A stretch of DNA of 19,036 nucleotides from an uncultured bacterium (GCA_905215115.1 CAJMOP010000030.1:1-19036), one strand, 5' to 3'. Shown: positions 1 to 6,915, counted from the first letter of the stretch. Translations and numbers: made by a program. The notes: generated by a model from the sequence alone, not told the origin.

Positions 1-204
1 CGGCAAACCCGCGGCAGGTCTTGTCCATCATCTCTTGGCTCATACACATGCACCTTCAAGTCATATACATCGGTCGAGCGGCAACCGCCGACCGACCGCA
101 TCGATCACATAATGGTGCTAAGTCTAGCCCATAAGCACATGGGCGTCAGCGCACCTGGCCATCGCGGATTTCTATGGCACACGATAGGCGGCAGCGACAC
201 AAAC
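1..204. other. left-edge region without an assignable gene
   Basis: No convincing gene is seen on the plus strand here. A long in-frame extension of the first lipoprotein frame opens at 112 but its translation is unlike protein and it is not used. On the minus strand, codons run off the left edge from an ATG at about 101 or from ATGs near 31, so the 5' end of a divergent gene is possible, but under 35 codons are visible and no good ribosome site decides it. A near-perfect hairpin sits at 71-94 (CGGTCG and CGACCG around GCGG-CAA-CCGC, with one bulged A) and has no following T-run. Confidence 0.3.
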
Positions 205-222
205 ATGGGACACATGGCCCAC
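205..222 (+). promoter_or_regulatory. upstream motif, copy 1
   Basis: The 18-mer ATGGGACACATGGCCCAC lies 198 bases before the start of the first lipoprotein. The identical 18-mer recurs at 1160-1177 before the second lipoprotein, and a close relative (TGGGCCACATGGG on the minus strand) lies before the zinc-ribbon gene at 9068. Its core is an imperfect palindrome (TGGG...CCCA). It may be an operator or simply part of the duplicated cassette; the function is inferred. Confidence 0.4.
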
Positions 223-277
223 GTTTCGAGACTCCCGGGCAGCGGCAACTGGGGCATACATATAGGTAAGGAGCCCT

Positions 278-424
278 ATGTTGGGGCAACGCTCGCCACG
301 ACACCGGACGACGAATGGAGGAATAACCGCACAGCAAACAAAGGCATCATGTGCATGCGTAACCGCCGCCCCAGCGATCCGCGGCACACGATGTCCCTGG
401 CAGACAAGGAGGACGCCACCATGA
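278..424 (+). other. possible 48-codon upstream ORF overlapping lipoprotein start
   Basis: An ATG at 278 follows TAAGGAG (267-273) at a good distance. The frame stays open for 48 codons and ends in a TGA at 422-424 that overlaps the lipoprotein ATG as ATGA. The predicted peptide is basic and Pro/Thr/Arg-rich and is not recognised. The second lipoprotein also has a small frame ending in the same ATGA overlap (1219-1254). Either translational coupling through a leader ORF, or chance caused by the shared ribosome site and ACCATGA start context. Confidence 0.25.
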
Positions 425-1023
425 AGAAAAAGACCCTATCGATCCTTTCCCTTTGCATCGCCCTCTTTGCCGTGTTTGCCCTTGTCGGCTGCGGCGGGAG
501 CGCATCGGGCGGCGGCAGCGCCTCCAAGAGCGAGAGCAAGGAAAAGGTCCCCGTCGCCAAGAAGACCGACTTTATCTGGTTTAAGGTCGAGATGCCCGAG
601 GGCGTCGGCGTAAGCGACTCCGCCGGCAAGAATGCCGACAGGGTTCAGCTCACCTTCCCCGAAGACGAGAACGCCTCGGCCGATCGCTTTATCCCCGTTT
701 GGAAAAAAGCGCTGACGGCCGAGGAATCCCACGCCGACCAGGCGGAAAAGAAGGGGGACACGTTCCAGTGGAAGGACGGCGGGTCCGTCGAGTATAACGG
801 CAGGACGTGGCTCGTCGGAACATACGAGGACAACAGCGGCATCTCAACCATGCTTTTTACCGACGTTGAGCCGGGAAGCGTCTACGTCCTCATCTCGAAC
901 TTCGACCAGCACAAGAAAGAAGCCGAGGCGCTCCTCAGCTCCATCGAGTTCCCCGATGACATGGCGAAGGCAGTTGCCGAGGCACGCGAAGTCGAGATTT
1001 CGAGCATCGAGATCAGGCATTAG
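421..1023 (+). CDS. predicted lipoprotein, paralogue 1
   Basis: This 200-aa protein begins with a typical lipoprotein signal: basic MKKK, a hydrophobic stretch, and lipobox L-V-G-C with the lipidated Cys at residue 24. A Gly/Ser/Lys-rich tether (about 25-48) leads to a mixed alpha/beta domain starting at TDFIWFKVEMPEGV. The start at 421 is chosen because AAGGAGG lies at 407-413 and the signal peptide begins there. The frame is open further upstream, but that part does not look coding. It is clearly paralogous to the next gene: both share MKKK...LxGCGGS, TDFIWFKVE-PEGV, DRFIPV, a YNG(R/K)-W segment, YF/LFTDV--GSVYV and an acidic helix ending in (D/E)IEI(R/K). It should sit on the outer face of the membrane. 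The domain family is not recognised and no function is assigned. It forms its own unit with a terminator at 1079-1113. Confidence 0.88.
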   Translation: MKKKTLSILSLCIALFAVFALVGCGGSASGGGSASKSESKEKVPVAKKTDFIWFKVEMPEGVGVSDSAGKNADRVQLTFPEDENASADRFIPVWKKALTAEESHADQAEKKGDTFQWKDGGSVEYNGRTWLVGTYEDNSGISTMLFTDVEPGSVYVLISNFDQHKKEAEALLSSIEFPDDMAKAVAEAREVEISSIEIRH

Positions 1024-1078
1024 GGGCTCGCACGCAGCATCGCATGCGCAGTCATTAAATGATCGGGCACCCAACACC

Positions 1079-1113
1079 GGGGAGGGTCGATAGCATCGGC
1101 CCTCCCCTCTTTT
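1079..1113 (+). terminator. rho-independent terminator of lipoprotein 1
   Basis: GGGGAGGGTCGA pairs with TCGGCCCTCCCC across a short TAGCA loop (one T-G wobble), followed by TCTTTT. It lies 55 bases after the stop codon. Confidence 0.85.
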
Positions 1114-1159
1114 ACACCCGCGCATATTGCCACTTGTCGGCGCAAATCCAGCCCCCAGA

Positions 1160-1177
1160 ATGGGACACATGGCCCAC
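1160..1177 (+). promoter_or_regulatory. upstream motif, copy 2
   Basis: This is an exact 18-base copy of the motif at 205-222, here 73 bases before the lipoprotein 2 start. The related minus-strand copy (9136-9148) is 67 bases before its gene, a comparable distance. The sequence around the two exact copies is not otherwise closely similar, so the motif appears to be retained selectively. A regulatory role is inferred. Confidence 0.42.
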
Positions 1178-1218
1178 CCTAGCGAGCCATCCACGCGTAC
1201 AGTAAAGGCAGGTAATCC

Positions 1219-1254
1219 ATGGGCGGTTACAGATCGAGGAGGACACGACCATGA
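1219..1254 (+). other. possible 11-codon upstream ORF overlapping lipoprotein 2 start
   Basis: ATG at 1219 follows AAAGGCAGG and opens an 11-codon frame (peptide MGGYRSRRTRP) ending in a TGA that overlaps the lipoprotein ATG as ATGA. It mirrors the arrangement before lipoprotein 1, and both peptides end in the same frame across the AGGAGGAC ribosome site. It may be a chance frame. Confidence 0.2.
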
Positions 1255-1844
1255 AAAAGAAGGCCTTTGCGATTCTCACCCTCTGCATCAGTCTCTTTGC
1301 CGCGGTTGCCCTGATGGGCTGCGGTGGCAGCGGTGGCGCTACCGGCAGTGGCGGTGGCGGCGGAGCAGAAAAGCCAGCCGTGGATATGAGGACCGACTTC
1401 ATTTGGTTTAAAGTCGAGGTCCCCGAGGGCGTCGAGATCACCGACGTTGCCGGCGACACGGCCGACAGGGCCCAGTTTAAGTTCACCGAGAACGAGCACG
1501 CCAGCGATCGCTTCATCCCTGTCTTCGACTCTGACAAGAACGCCGACGAGCTGTTCGACTACGAGGCCAAATGGAAGGCCAACTTTGAGTGGACCGAGAA
1601 TGACCCCGTCAAGTACAACGGCAAGTCCTGGCGCAACGCTTCCTACACGCACACGGGCGGTGTGACGACCGAGTACTTCACCGACGTTGACGGCGGCAGC
1701 GTGTACGTGCGCATCGACAACGTCGAGGAGCACAAGGATGCCGTCGAGACCATGATGAAGTCTCTGGAATTTGCCGACGACATCGCCAAGGCCAAGACCG
1801 AGGCCATGGACGTCAAGCTCGACGATATCGAGATCAAGCGCTAA
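1251..1844 (+). CDS. predicted lipoprotein, paralogue 2
   Basis: A 197-aa lipoprotein with MKKK, a hydrophobic segment and lipobox L-M-G-C (Cys at residue 24), then a Gly-rich tether (about 25-42) and the same exported domain as the preceding gene, entered at TDFIWFKVEVPEGVEITD. The start is fixed by GAGGAGG about 8 bases before the ATG and by alignment with paralogue 1. The overall scaffold is conserved, but the central part (residues about 75-115) has diverged and is more acidic, as expected for an old tandem duplication with separate specialisation. It probably acts at the outer membrane face. The domain is not recognised, so no substrate or partner is proposed. It has its own terminator (1915-1948) and its own copy of the 18-base upstream motif, so the two genes seem independently transcribed. 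Confidence 0.88.
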   Translation: MKKKAFAILTLCISLFAAVALMGCGGSGGATGSGGGGGAEKPAVDMRTDFIWFKVEVPEGVEITDVAGDTADRAQFKFTENEHASDRFIPVFDSDKNADELFDYEAKWKANFEWTENDPVKYNGKSWRNASYTHTGGVTTEYFTDVDGGSVYVRIDNVEEHKDAVETMMKSLEFADDIAKAKTEAMDVKLDDIEIKR

Positions 1845-1914
1845 GCGACTGGCGAGCGCAACGGGAAACACGGGCGCAGCGCAAGCAAGCGACAGTGACC
1901 CAGCGCTTCGTACC

Positions 1915-1948
1915 AAGGGAGGGTCGGCTCACCGGCCCTCCCTTTCTT
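1915..1948 (+). terminator. rho-independent terminator of lipoprotein 2
   Basis: AAGGGAGGGTCGG pairs with CCGGCCCTCCCTT around a CTCA loop, followed by TTTCTT. The stem (GGGAGGGTCG...CGGCCCTCCC) closely matches the terminator of lipoprotein 1, supporting duplication of the whole cassette. Confidence 0.85.
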
Positions 1949-2100
1949 ATGCCGGTAGCTGATGAACGCGAGGATGCCGGACTCCAAAACTATCCCAAGC
2001 GCGCCAGTAGCACCAATAGACAGGCGCCTCAACACGTCCGCCCGCCGATTTATGGCTCCACGCAGACAATTTAAGCCGACGCCTTTAAACATCTGGGCAG

Positions 2101-2106
2101 TATAGT
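2101..2106 (+). promoter_or_regulatory. candidate -10 element for the PI-PLC gene
   Basis: TATAGT lies 43 bases before the PI-PLC start codon, in the 305-base gap after lipoprotein 2. No convincing -35 hexamer is seen at 16-18 bases upstream, so the call is weak. Apart from the lipoprotein 2 terminator, the rest of this gap shows nothing else recognisable. Confidence 0.3.
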
Positions 2107-2149
2107 GTCCAAAACGAGCGCACAGCCGCACGCTGCGAACGGAGGAGTT

Positions 2150-4639
2150 ATGACCGAACACCACGCCATCAGTCGCCGAGCGTTTACGCTGGGCCTAGGC
2201 CTTGCGGCGCTGTCGCCGCTTGCAAGCCTGCCAGAAACCGCGGCACCGGGCCTCCCCCTGCGAGCGGCATTTGCAGACGACACGCCCGCACCGTCGGACA
2301 GCCTCCATAATTTCGTCATTCGCCTTCGACCCGCGGGCTATTTTCGCACCGCGAGCGTCAACCAAGACGGCAACGTTCGCGGCAACGTCTGCCACCTATT
2401 TAACGACGGCACGTCCAGCAAGCTCATCCTTGAGAACGTAACGACCAAGAATGACGATACAAACTGGTATGCTATCCGCACCTTGCTCAATTTCGAAGAG
2501 CATAAAAAGACGGGCTACAGCATTTGGTCGGTCGACGACGACTCGGACAAAGATGGAAAGGTCATCCACGTATGGGGCGGCGAGTATGACAACAAGCCCA
2601 GCCGCGCTTTTGCGTTCGAGCGTCAATCAAACGGAACCTATATCATCCGAGACCGCACGGTCGAGAAAGAAACCGAGAAAAAAGACATTAAGTACCTGGC
2701 AATAGAATCGAACGGCAAAGACCAGGACAACAATAAGATCTGCCATAAGAGTAAGAGCATTCCGTGGGAGCTCGAACTTATCGGTTACGACATGAAAAAG
2801 AACGATGCCACGGTTAACAGCCTCGACTGGATCACGTACAGCAGCTACGTCGATGGGCCATGTTGGATGAAATACGTCGACGACAGCAAATACCTCGACG
2901 AGCTGAGCATCCCGGGTACGCACGATTCGGGCACCTGCAGCGTGGACAACGACACTGAGCCCCAATCCTCGCAAGTAAAATGCCAGCAGGATTACATTCC
3001 CACGCAGTTGCTCGAAGGCATTCGCTATTTTGATATCCGACTCGGAAAGGGCGACGACCCCGGCATCGACCACGGGATTTTCTACCTACTCAAAAAAGAC
3101 GGGAACTATCTGCATCTCTCCGATGTCATCGGGTACTTCAAAACGTTTTTGAACGAAAACCCGTCAGAAGTGCTCATCATGCTCGCATCGCGCGGCAACG
3201 ATGAGGCTACCGACGAAAGCATAACGACGGCCTTCGCCAAGGTTATGGCCGATAACCCCAACCTGTTCTACACGTCGAGCCACGTCCCCACGCTGGGCGA
3301 GGTGCGCGGAAAGATCGCTCTGCTGCGTCGATTTAGGCTCGCCGGCAACAGTGTAAGCGGCCATACGTGGGGCCTCGACCTTACCGAATGGGATGACAAG
3401 ATCAAGGCTCACTCCGACAGCACCACTATGTGTCTCGTCCAAGACGCGCGGGGCTTTGAAGCCGCGGGGGAAACAGGCGACAAAGAACCCTATTGCACCA
3501 AGGTATACGCCCAGGACAAGTACAAACTCACGGGAACCGACAAGCTCAGCTGGGTCGATAATGCGCTGAAGGAAACGACCGGGCGCACGCGCAACAAGGT
3601 GGACGTCGTGGACGATGACGGGGCCAAGGTGCAAGCGCAGGAGCGTTGCTGGTCTATCAACTACACCAGCTGCACGGGCTTGTCGCACGGAGGCAATCCT
3701 TTTACCTCGGCACGAGTAGTCAACGAGCATCTGTATAAGAGCCCATACATCAACCCCAGCGGCAACGAGGAAACAAAGTCAGATTACCTTAAGCACATTG
3801 GCATCATCGCATCCGACTTTGTTGATGCGGCACTGGCACGAAGCATCTACCAGCGCAATTACAATACGAAGCACAAGCAGTCGGCTTCGTACTACCTCCC
3901 GATCCGCATGCGCATGACGTACGGCGATTCGTTGAGCGATGCCTCGCTCCAGGATGGCAAGACCGTTGGCGAGGGCTACTTCCGCCTCGTCGACAGCAGC
4001 AACGTACTCAACGTAGCAACTCCGGACAGGGTTTTTGCCATCGAATACGTGGATGTCGACGCCCTGGGCAACGAAACCGCTACGGGACTGCAGGGCTCCG
4101 TGCCCATCCATGTCGACCCGCGCGCGCTGACGCCCCACTTTGAGGGGCTCGAAGGCCTTAAGGTCGGTGAGGATGTGCGTGCAAAGGTTGCAGCGGCGCT
4201 CGAGGGCAAGCTCGAAGGCGATGCCTGCACAGCCCAGCTCGAGTTTATGCACGATGCAAACGGCGCGCCGGGCACGGCAATGGCAGAGGGCGAGACATTT
4301 GCCGCGGGAACGTACTGGGTGCACGTGAACGGCCTTTTGGGCGACGCGGCGCAAAACTACAAGCTTGCCAGTGACGGAGCCGCAAGCTTTACTGTGACGG
4401 CTTCGGGCAACGCAGGCGCTACGGACACCGGCGACGGCAACGGCAACGGCACCAACGCAGGCGGCGCCGACAAGAACGACAAGGGCAACAAGCGCAAGGG
4501 CTCAGGCGAAAAGCTTGCCGGCACAGGCGACAACTCTGGCATTGCCGCCGGGCTCGCTGCCGCCGCCGTGGCGACAACGGTCGCCGGCGCGGCAATGCTT
4601 GCCAACGACCATGAAAGTGACGAAGGCGCTAGCGAATAG
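2150..4639 (+). CDS. Tat-exported, surface-anchored PI-PLC X-domain protein
   Basis: An 829-aa multidomain surface protein. The start is the ATG at 2150, directly after GGAGGAG; a GTG 45 bases upstream in frame has no such site. Residues 1-42 form a Tat signal (SRRAFTL, hydrophobic core, likely cleavage after AFA). Residues about 50-235 look like a beta-trefoil/ricin-type module (KVIHVWGG...RAFAFE...GTYIIRD). Residues about 248-600 match the PI-PLC X family: IPGTHDSG with catalytic His258, YFDIR with Asp295 and Arg297, and a second His at 308 (DHG). These correspond to the His/Asp/Arg/His set of bacterial phosphatidylinositol phospholipases C, which cleave phosphoinositides or GPI anchors by acid-base catalysis. 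A possible MBG-like domain follows (about 605-765), then a Gly/Asn linker and LAGTG (789-793) with a hydrophobic segment, resembling a sortase E-type LAxTG signal. The tail is acidic rather than basic, which is unusual. True substrate specificity cannot be told from sequence. Confidence 0.9.
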   Translation: MTEHHAISRRAFTLGLGLAALSPLASLPETAAPGLPLRAAFADDTPAPSDSLHNFVIRLRPAGYFRTASVNQDGNVRGNVCHLFNDGTSSKLILENVTTKNDDTNWYAIRTLLNFEEHKKTGYSIWSVDDDSDKDGKVIHVWGGEYDNKPSRAFAFERQSNGTYIIRDRTVEKETEKKDIKYLAIESNGKDQDNNKICHKSKSIPWELELIGYDMKKNDATVNSLDWITYSSYVDGPCWMKYVDDSKYLDELSIPGTHDSGTCSVDNDTEPQSSQVKCQQDYIPTQLLEGIRYFDIRLGKGDDPGIDHGIFYLLKKDGNYLHLSDVIGYFKTFLNENPSEVLIMLASRGNDEATDESITTAFAKVMADNPNLFYTSSHVPTLGEVRGKIALLRRFRLAGNSVSGHTWGLDLTEWDDKIKAHSDSTTMCLVQDARGFEAAGETGDKEPYCTKVYAQDKYKLTGTDKLSWVDNALKETTGRTRNKVDVVDDDGAKVQAQERCWSINYTSCTGLSHGGNPFTSARVVNEHLYKSPYINPSGNEETKSDYLKHIGIIASDFVDAALARSIYQRNYNTKHKQSASYYLPIRMRMTYGDSLSDASLQDGKTVGEGYFRLVDSSNVLNVATPDRVFAIEYVDVDALGNETATGLQGSVPIHVDPRALTPHFEGLEGLKVGEDVRAKVAAALEGKLEGDACTAQLEFMHDANGAPGTAMAEGETFAAGTYWVHVNGLLGDAAQNYKLASDGAASFTVTASGNAGATDTGDGNGNGTNAGGADKNDKGNKRKGSGEKLAGTGDNSGIAAGLAAAAVATTVAGAAMLANDHESDEGASE

Positions 4640-4673
4640 GCCAGCCGGCCTTTTGGGCGCATCAACTCGATGA

Positions 4674-4709
4674 GGGGCGCAGAACACCGTTCTGCGCCCC
4701 CAGTTTTTT
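4674..4709 (+). terminator. strong terminator of the PI-PLC gene
   Basis: GGGGCGCAGAAC pairs perfectly with GTTCTGCGCCCC around ACC (12-bp stem), followed by CAGTTTTTT. Confidence 0.93.
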
Positions 4710-4864
4710 AAAAGAAGGAACCTTTGGTCTCCCGAGTGACGGCGATAGATAGTATTGCGATTCGTGTCCGTGCAAGGCTTTAAGATAAACATAATCAAGG
4801 GCATCAACGAGGCCGGAAACCCCGGGAGCACGCCCCAAATCATTCGGCATTAGAGGAGGTCCGC

Positions 4865-5317
4865 ATGGTTTACATATGGGAATTCGAGTTCTTTGATTCG
4901 AACGGCGTTGTCGATGCCGTGCCATGTGGCTCGCTGGGCGGAGGAGGAACGTTTGGCTCCGACCTAAACGACGCTATCGAAAGCGCCGCTGATTTTCTCG
5001 CATGCATGGTCGACGATCACCTTATGGGTGGCATTGAACTTCCCGCGCCGGACTTTGGACACCAGCCACAACACGGCGGCAAGATTATCGCCGTGGCCGT
5101 CAGCCGCGAGCTCGGCGACATCCCCGCCGTCACCGCAGCGGATGCCGCGCGCATGCTCGGTGTTAGCTCAGCACGGGTTTCGCAACTGATAAATGCAGGA
5201 CTGTTGGATTCATGGAAGGATGGCACCAAGCGCATGGTGTCCAAAGCTTCCATCGAGGCACGACTCGCCGACGCTCCAAAGGCAGGACGCCCGAAAGAAA
5301 TGCCTGTTGCCGTGTAA
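4865..5317 (+). CDS. HicB-like antitoxin-fold protein with C-terminal helix-turn-helix
   Basis: A 150-aa protein starting at ATG 4865 after GAGGAGG. Residues 1-62 resemble the HicB antitoxin fold: an aromatic beta strand, a Gly-rich turn, then a helix (DLNDAIESAADFLACMVDD) and a strand ending in LPAP, the usual HicB order. Residues about 90-134 form an excisionase/MerR-like helix-turn-helix (VTAADAARMLGVSSARVSQLINAGLLDSW...SKASIEARL). HicB proteins normally neutralise the RNase toxin HicA and repress their own operon. No HicA-like frame is present in the 155 bases upstream or directly downstream, so this is an orphan that more likely acts as a DNA-binding regulator. The perfect palindrome at 5365-5395, just after its stop and before the ADP-ribosylglycohydrolase, is an obvious candidate operator. 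Family assignment by motif is fairly sure; the target is inference. Confidence 0.82.
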   Translation: MVYIWEFEFFDSNGVVDAVPCGSLGGGGTFGSDLNDAIESAADFLACMVDDHLMGGIELPAPDFGHQPQHGGKIIAVAVSRELGDIPAVTAADAARMLGVSSARVSQLINAGLLDSWKDGTKRMVSKASIEARLADAPKAGRPKEMPVAV

Positions 5318-5364
5318 AGAGACGTCTAGGCACACCATTTTGGCATATTGACCATTGAGTTCTC

Positions 5365-5395
5365 TCGATTCGCGACGCACTGCGTCGCGAATCGA
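5365..5395. repeat. perfect 31-base palindrome before the ADP-ribosylglycohydrolase
   Basis: TCGATTCGCGACGCA, a single central C, then the exact reverse complement: 15 bp with no mismatch. It starts 47 bases after the HTH gene stop and ends 61 bases before the hydrolase ATG. No T-run follows on either strand, so it is not an ordinary terminator. It could be an operator for the adjacent HTH protein or an RNA hairpin in the leader. Confidence 0.85.
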
Positions 5396-5456
5396 ACTGA
5401 ACATATTGTCGCCGATTGCCACGCATTTCCAATCCGAAGTGCAAGAGGAGTTTTCC

Positions 5457-6374
5457 ATGACAGGTGTCAATCAGGCCATCACCGAAAGCGCACCTAAAGT
5501 GCGTTCTGCCGAGGACATGGCCACACGACGCAAGAGCGATTCAGAGGGATTTCGGCTCATCTCGCCAGCACCCCCTACAACGAAACGTGGGCACACGTCG
5601 AAACCAGCGCTACGCGATTGCATCTATGGGCTTGCCGTCGGCGACGCGCTGGGCGTTCCTTACGAGTTTATGCCCCGCGGCACGTTCGAATGCACGGACA
5701 TGATCGGCTACGGCACGCATGGGCAGCCCGCCGGCACCTGGAGCGACGACACATCTATGACGCTTGCTACCTGCGACTCGATTAGGGAGCTCGGTCATAT
5801 CGACACCGCGGACATGCGCGACAAGTTCGTAGGCTGGATTGCCCGTGGCGAGTATACGATTGACGGCGTTTTCGATTACGGCGGCACGACCGCCCGCGCC
5901 CTGCACACCGGCAAAGGAGGCTCCGGCGAGCGCGACAACGGCAACGGTTCGCTCATGCGCATCGCGCCCCTGGCGTTTGTCGACGCGACTGACGACGAGA
6001 TCTGCGAGGTCTCCGCGATTACGCACGCCCACAGAACGTCGACCGACGCATGCATCATATTTGTCGCGCTGATGAGGAGCGTGATGAACGGCGCGTTTCC
6101 CTCATGGGTGCTCCAGCTGAAAGACGTGCCCGAGCAGGAAATCAGGTCTGGCGGCTTCGTGCGCGACACGCTTAAGGCAGCCACTTGGTGCTTCGTCAAC
6201 ACCAACAGCTACGAAGCCTGCGTGCTCGCCGCCGTCAACCTGGGCGACGACACCGACACCACCGCAGCCGTCGCCGGCGCCCTCGCAGGCACGGCATACG
6301 GTCTCAAAGCCATCCCGCAGGAGTGGATCGACACCCTACACGGAAAAGAGCTGATTGAGCAGTGTTTGTTTTAG
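5457..6374 (+). CDS. ADP-ribosylglycohydrolase (DraG/ARH family)
   Basis: A 305-aa cytoplasmic enzyme of the ADP-ribosylglycohydrolase family, which removes ADP-ribose from proteins or small molecules using two divalent metal ions. The family landmarks appear in order: LRDCIYGLAVGDALGVPYEF (52-71), GTWSDDTSMTL (93-103) whose Ser-Asp-Asp is a metal-binding set, ERDNGNGSLMRIAPLA (158-173), SAITHAH (186-192) and LGDDTDTTAAVAGALAG (262-278) carrying the second Asp-Asp-x-Asp metal set. All metal ligands are present, so it should be active. The ATG at 5457 is chosen for the AAGAGGAG at 5443-5450; a TTG start at 5355 would place the upstream palindrome inside the coding region. The first 50 residues are a low-complexity extension not usual in the family, so a later start is conceivable. 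Its substrate is unknown: no DraT-like transferase gene is visible in the window. Probably co-transcribed with the 73-aa gene that follows. Confidence 0.9.
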   Translation: MTGVNQAITESAPKVRSAEDMATRRKSDSEGFRLISPAPPTTKRGHTSKPALRDCIYGLAVGDALGVPYEFMPRGTFECTDMIGYGTHGQPAGTWSDDTSMTLATCDSIRELGHIDTADMRDKFVGWIARGEYTIDGVFDYGGTTARALHTGKGGSGERDNGNGSLMRIAPLAFVDATDDEICEVSAITHAHRTSTDACIIFVALMRSVMNGAFPSWVLQLKDVPEQEIRSGGFVRDTLKAATWCFVNTNSYEACVLAAVNLGDDTDTTAAVAGALAGTAYGLKAIPQEWIDTLHGKELIEQCLF

Positions 6375-6409
6375 GGCGCACTTACGATAGAAACTGACCA
6401 GGGGGCATC

Positions 6410-6631
6410 ATGGAAAGAGAGGTCGCAAATATAGACGAGTTCCAAGTGGACGAAAACGGGATTCCGCTATTTCCAGCAGGACTAAAGGAAGAAGCCAACC
6501 TCTATGTCCTCCCCGACGGGCGTTACCTCCCCTGCGGGGTCTACAGGACCGCGGACGGCGGTTCGCTCATTTATGAGCCATCCGAACTAAGCTTCTTCGG
6601 GCAGATGCTTGCTCAATTCAAAAAGAGCTAG
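6410..6631 (+). CDS. small protein of unknown function (73 aa)
   Basis: Starts at ATG 6410 after an AGGGGGC ribosome site, 35 bases beyond the ADP-ribosylglycohydrolase stop, suggesting one transcript. The protein is acidic at the N-terminus (EREVANIDEFQVDENG), has a central beta-rich stretch (LYVLPDGRYLPCGVYRTADGGSLIYEP) with one Cys, and ends in an amphipathic helix with basic KKS. No signal peptide or membrane segment is seen. I do not recognise the family. The codon pattern and ribosome site support a real gene, and its position suggests a link to the hydrolase, but no function is proposed. Confidence 0.65.
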   Translation: MEREVANIDEFQVDENGIPLFPAGLKEEANLYVLPDGRYLPCGVYRTADGGSLIYEPSELSFFGQMLAQFKKS

Positions 6632-6708
6632 AGGCTTGATTGCCCGTTAGATAGACACTGCTCCAAACCATGGGATGGGTAAGATGCCTCCCACCGCGGC
6701 CTGTGAGG

Positions 6709-6714
6709 TAAAAT
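6709..6714 (+). promoter_or_regulatory. candidate -10 for the 30-aa peptide unit
   Basis: TAAAAT sits 60 bases before the peptide start codon, preceded by a TGNGG context. No good -35 is visible. The expected leader contains GCGG-AAT-CCGC followed by a second GCGG, so two alternative small hairpins could form. Confidence 0.3.
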
Positions 6715-6774
6715 CTTGACTGCCGCGGAATCCGCCTGCGGGCAACGCTCCGATCTCCGATTGGGGTGAAGCCT

Positions 6775-6867
6775 ATGAACTTGTTTCTTGAAATCCTGCG
6801 CCTCTCGATGTATGTGACCGGCATTGCCCGGAACCTCTACTCGATCTGGCGGGAATATAAGCAGTAA
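6775..6867 (+). CDS. 30-aa amphipathic peptide
   Basis: This short frame has an excellent ribosome site (GGGGTGA at 6763-6769, five bases before ATG). It encodes a 30-residue peptide beginning MNLFLEILRLSMYV and ending in SIWREYKQ. Leu/Ile/Phe/Val residues alternate with Glu, Arg and Lys as in an amphipathic helix of net positive charge, with aromatic Tyr and Trp near the end. That style is shared by small membrane-binding peptides and type I toxin peptides, but there is no recognised match. The frame is preceded by a possible -10 and a structured leader and followed within 25 bases by a GC-rich hairpin (6890-6915), so it looks like a compact complete transcription unit. It could instead be a fortuitous frame in a small-RNA gene. 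Confidence 0.45.
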   Translation: MNLFLEILRLSMYVTGIARNLYSIWREYKQ

Positions 6868-6889
6868 CGGATAGCGAGGGGAGTCATGA

Positions 6890-6915
6890 AAAGGGCCGGT
6901 TGCAGCCGGCCCTTT
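6890..6915 (+). terminator. hairpin terminator after the 30-aa peptide
   Basis: AAAGGGCCGG pairs perfectly with CCGGCCCTTT around TTGCAG. The T-run is short (TTTAG), so termination strength is uncertain. A 12-codon frame (ATG at 6886 after GAGGGGAG) runs through the hairpin but is probably incidental. Confidence 0.65.

Noticed and set aside
112..420. N-terminal extension of lipoprotein 1
   Set aside because: It would bury the lipoprotein signal inside the protein, and its composition is not protein-like; AAGGAGG precedes the ATG at 421.
4710..4864. A possible HicA toxin gene before the HicB-like gene
   Set aside because: No frame in this gap has the length or the Gly-x-His motif region of HicA.
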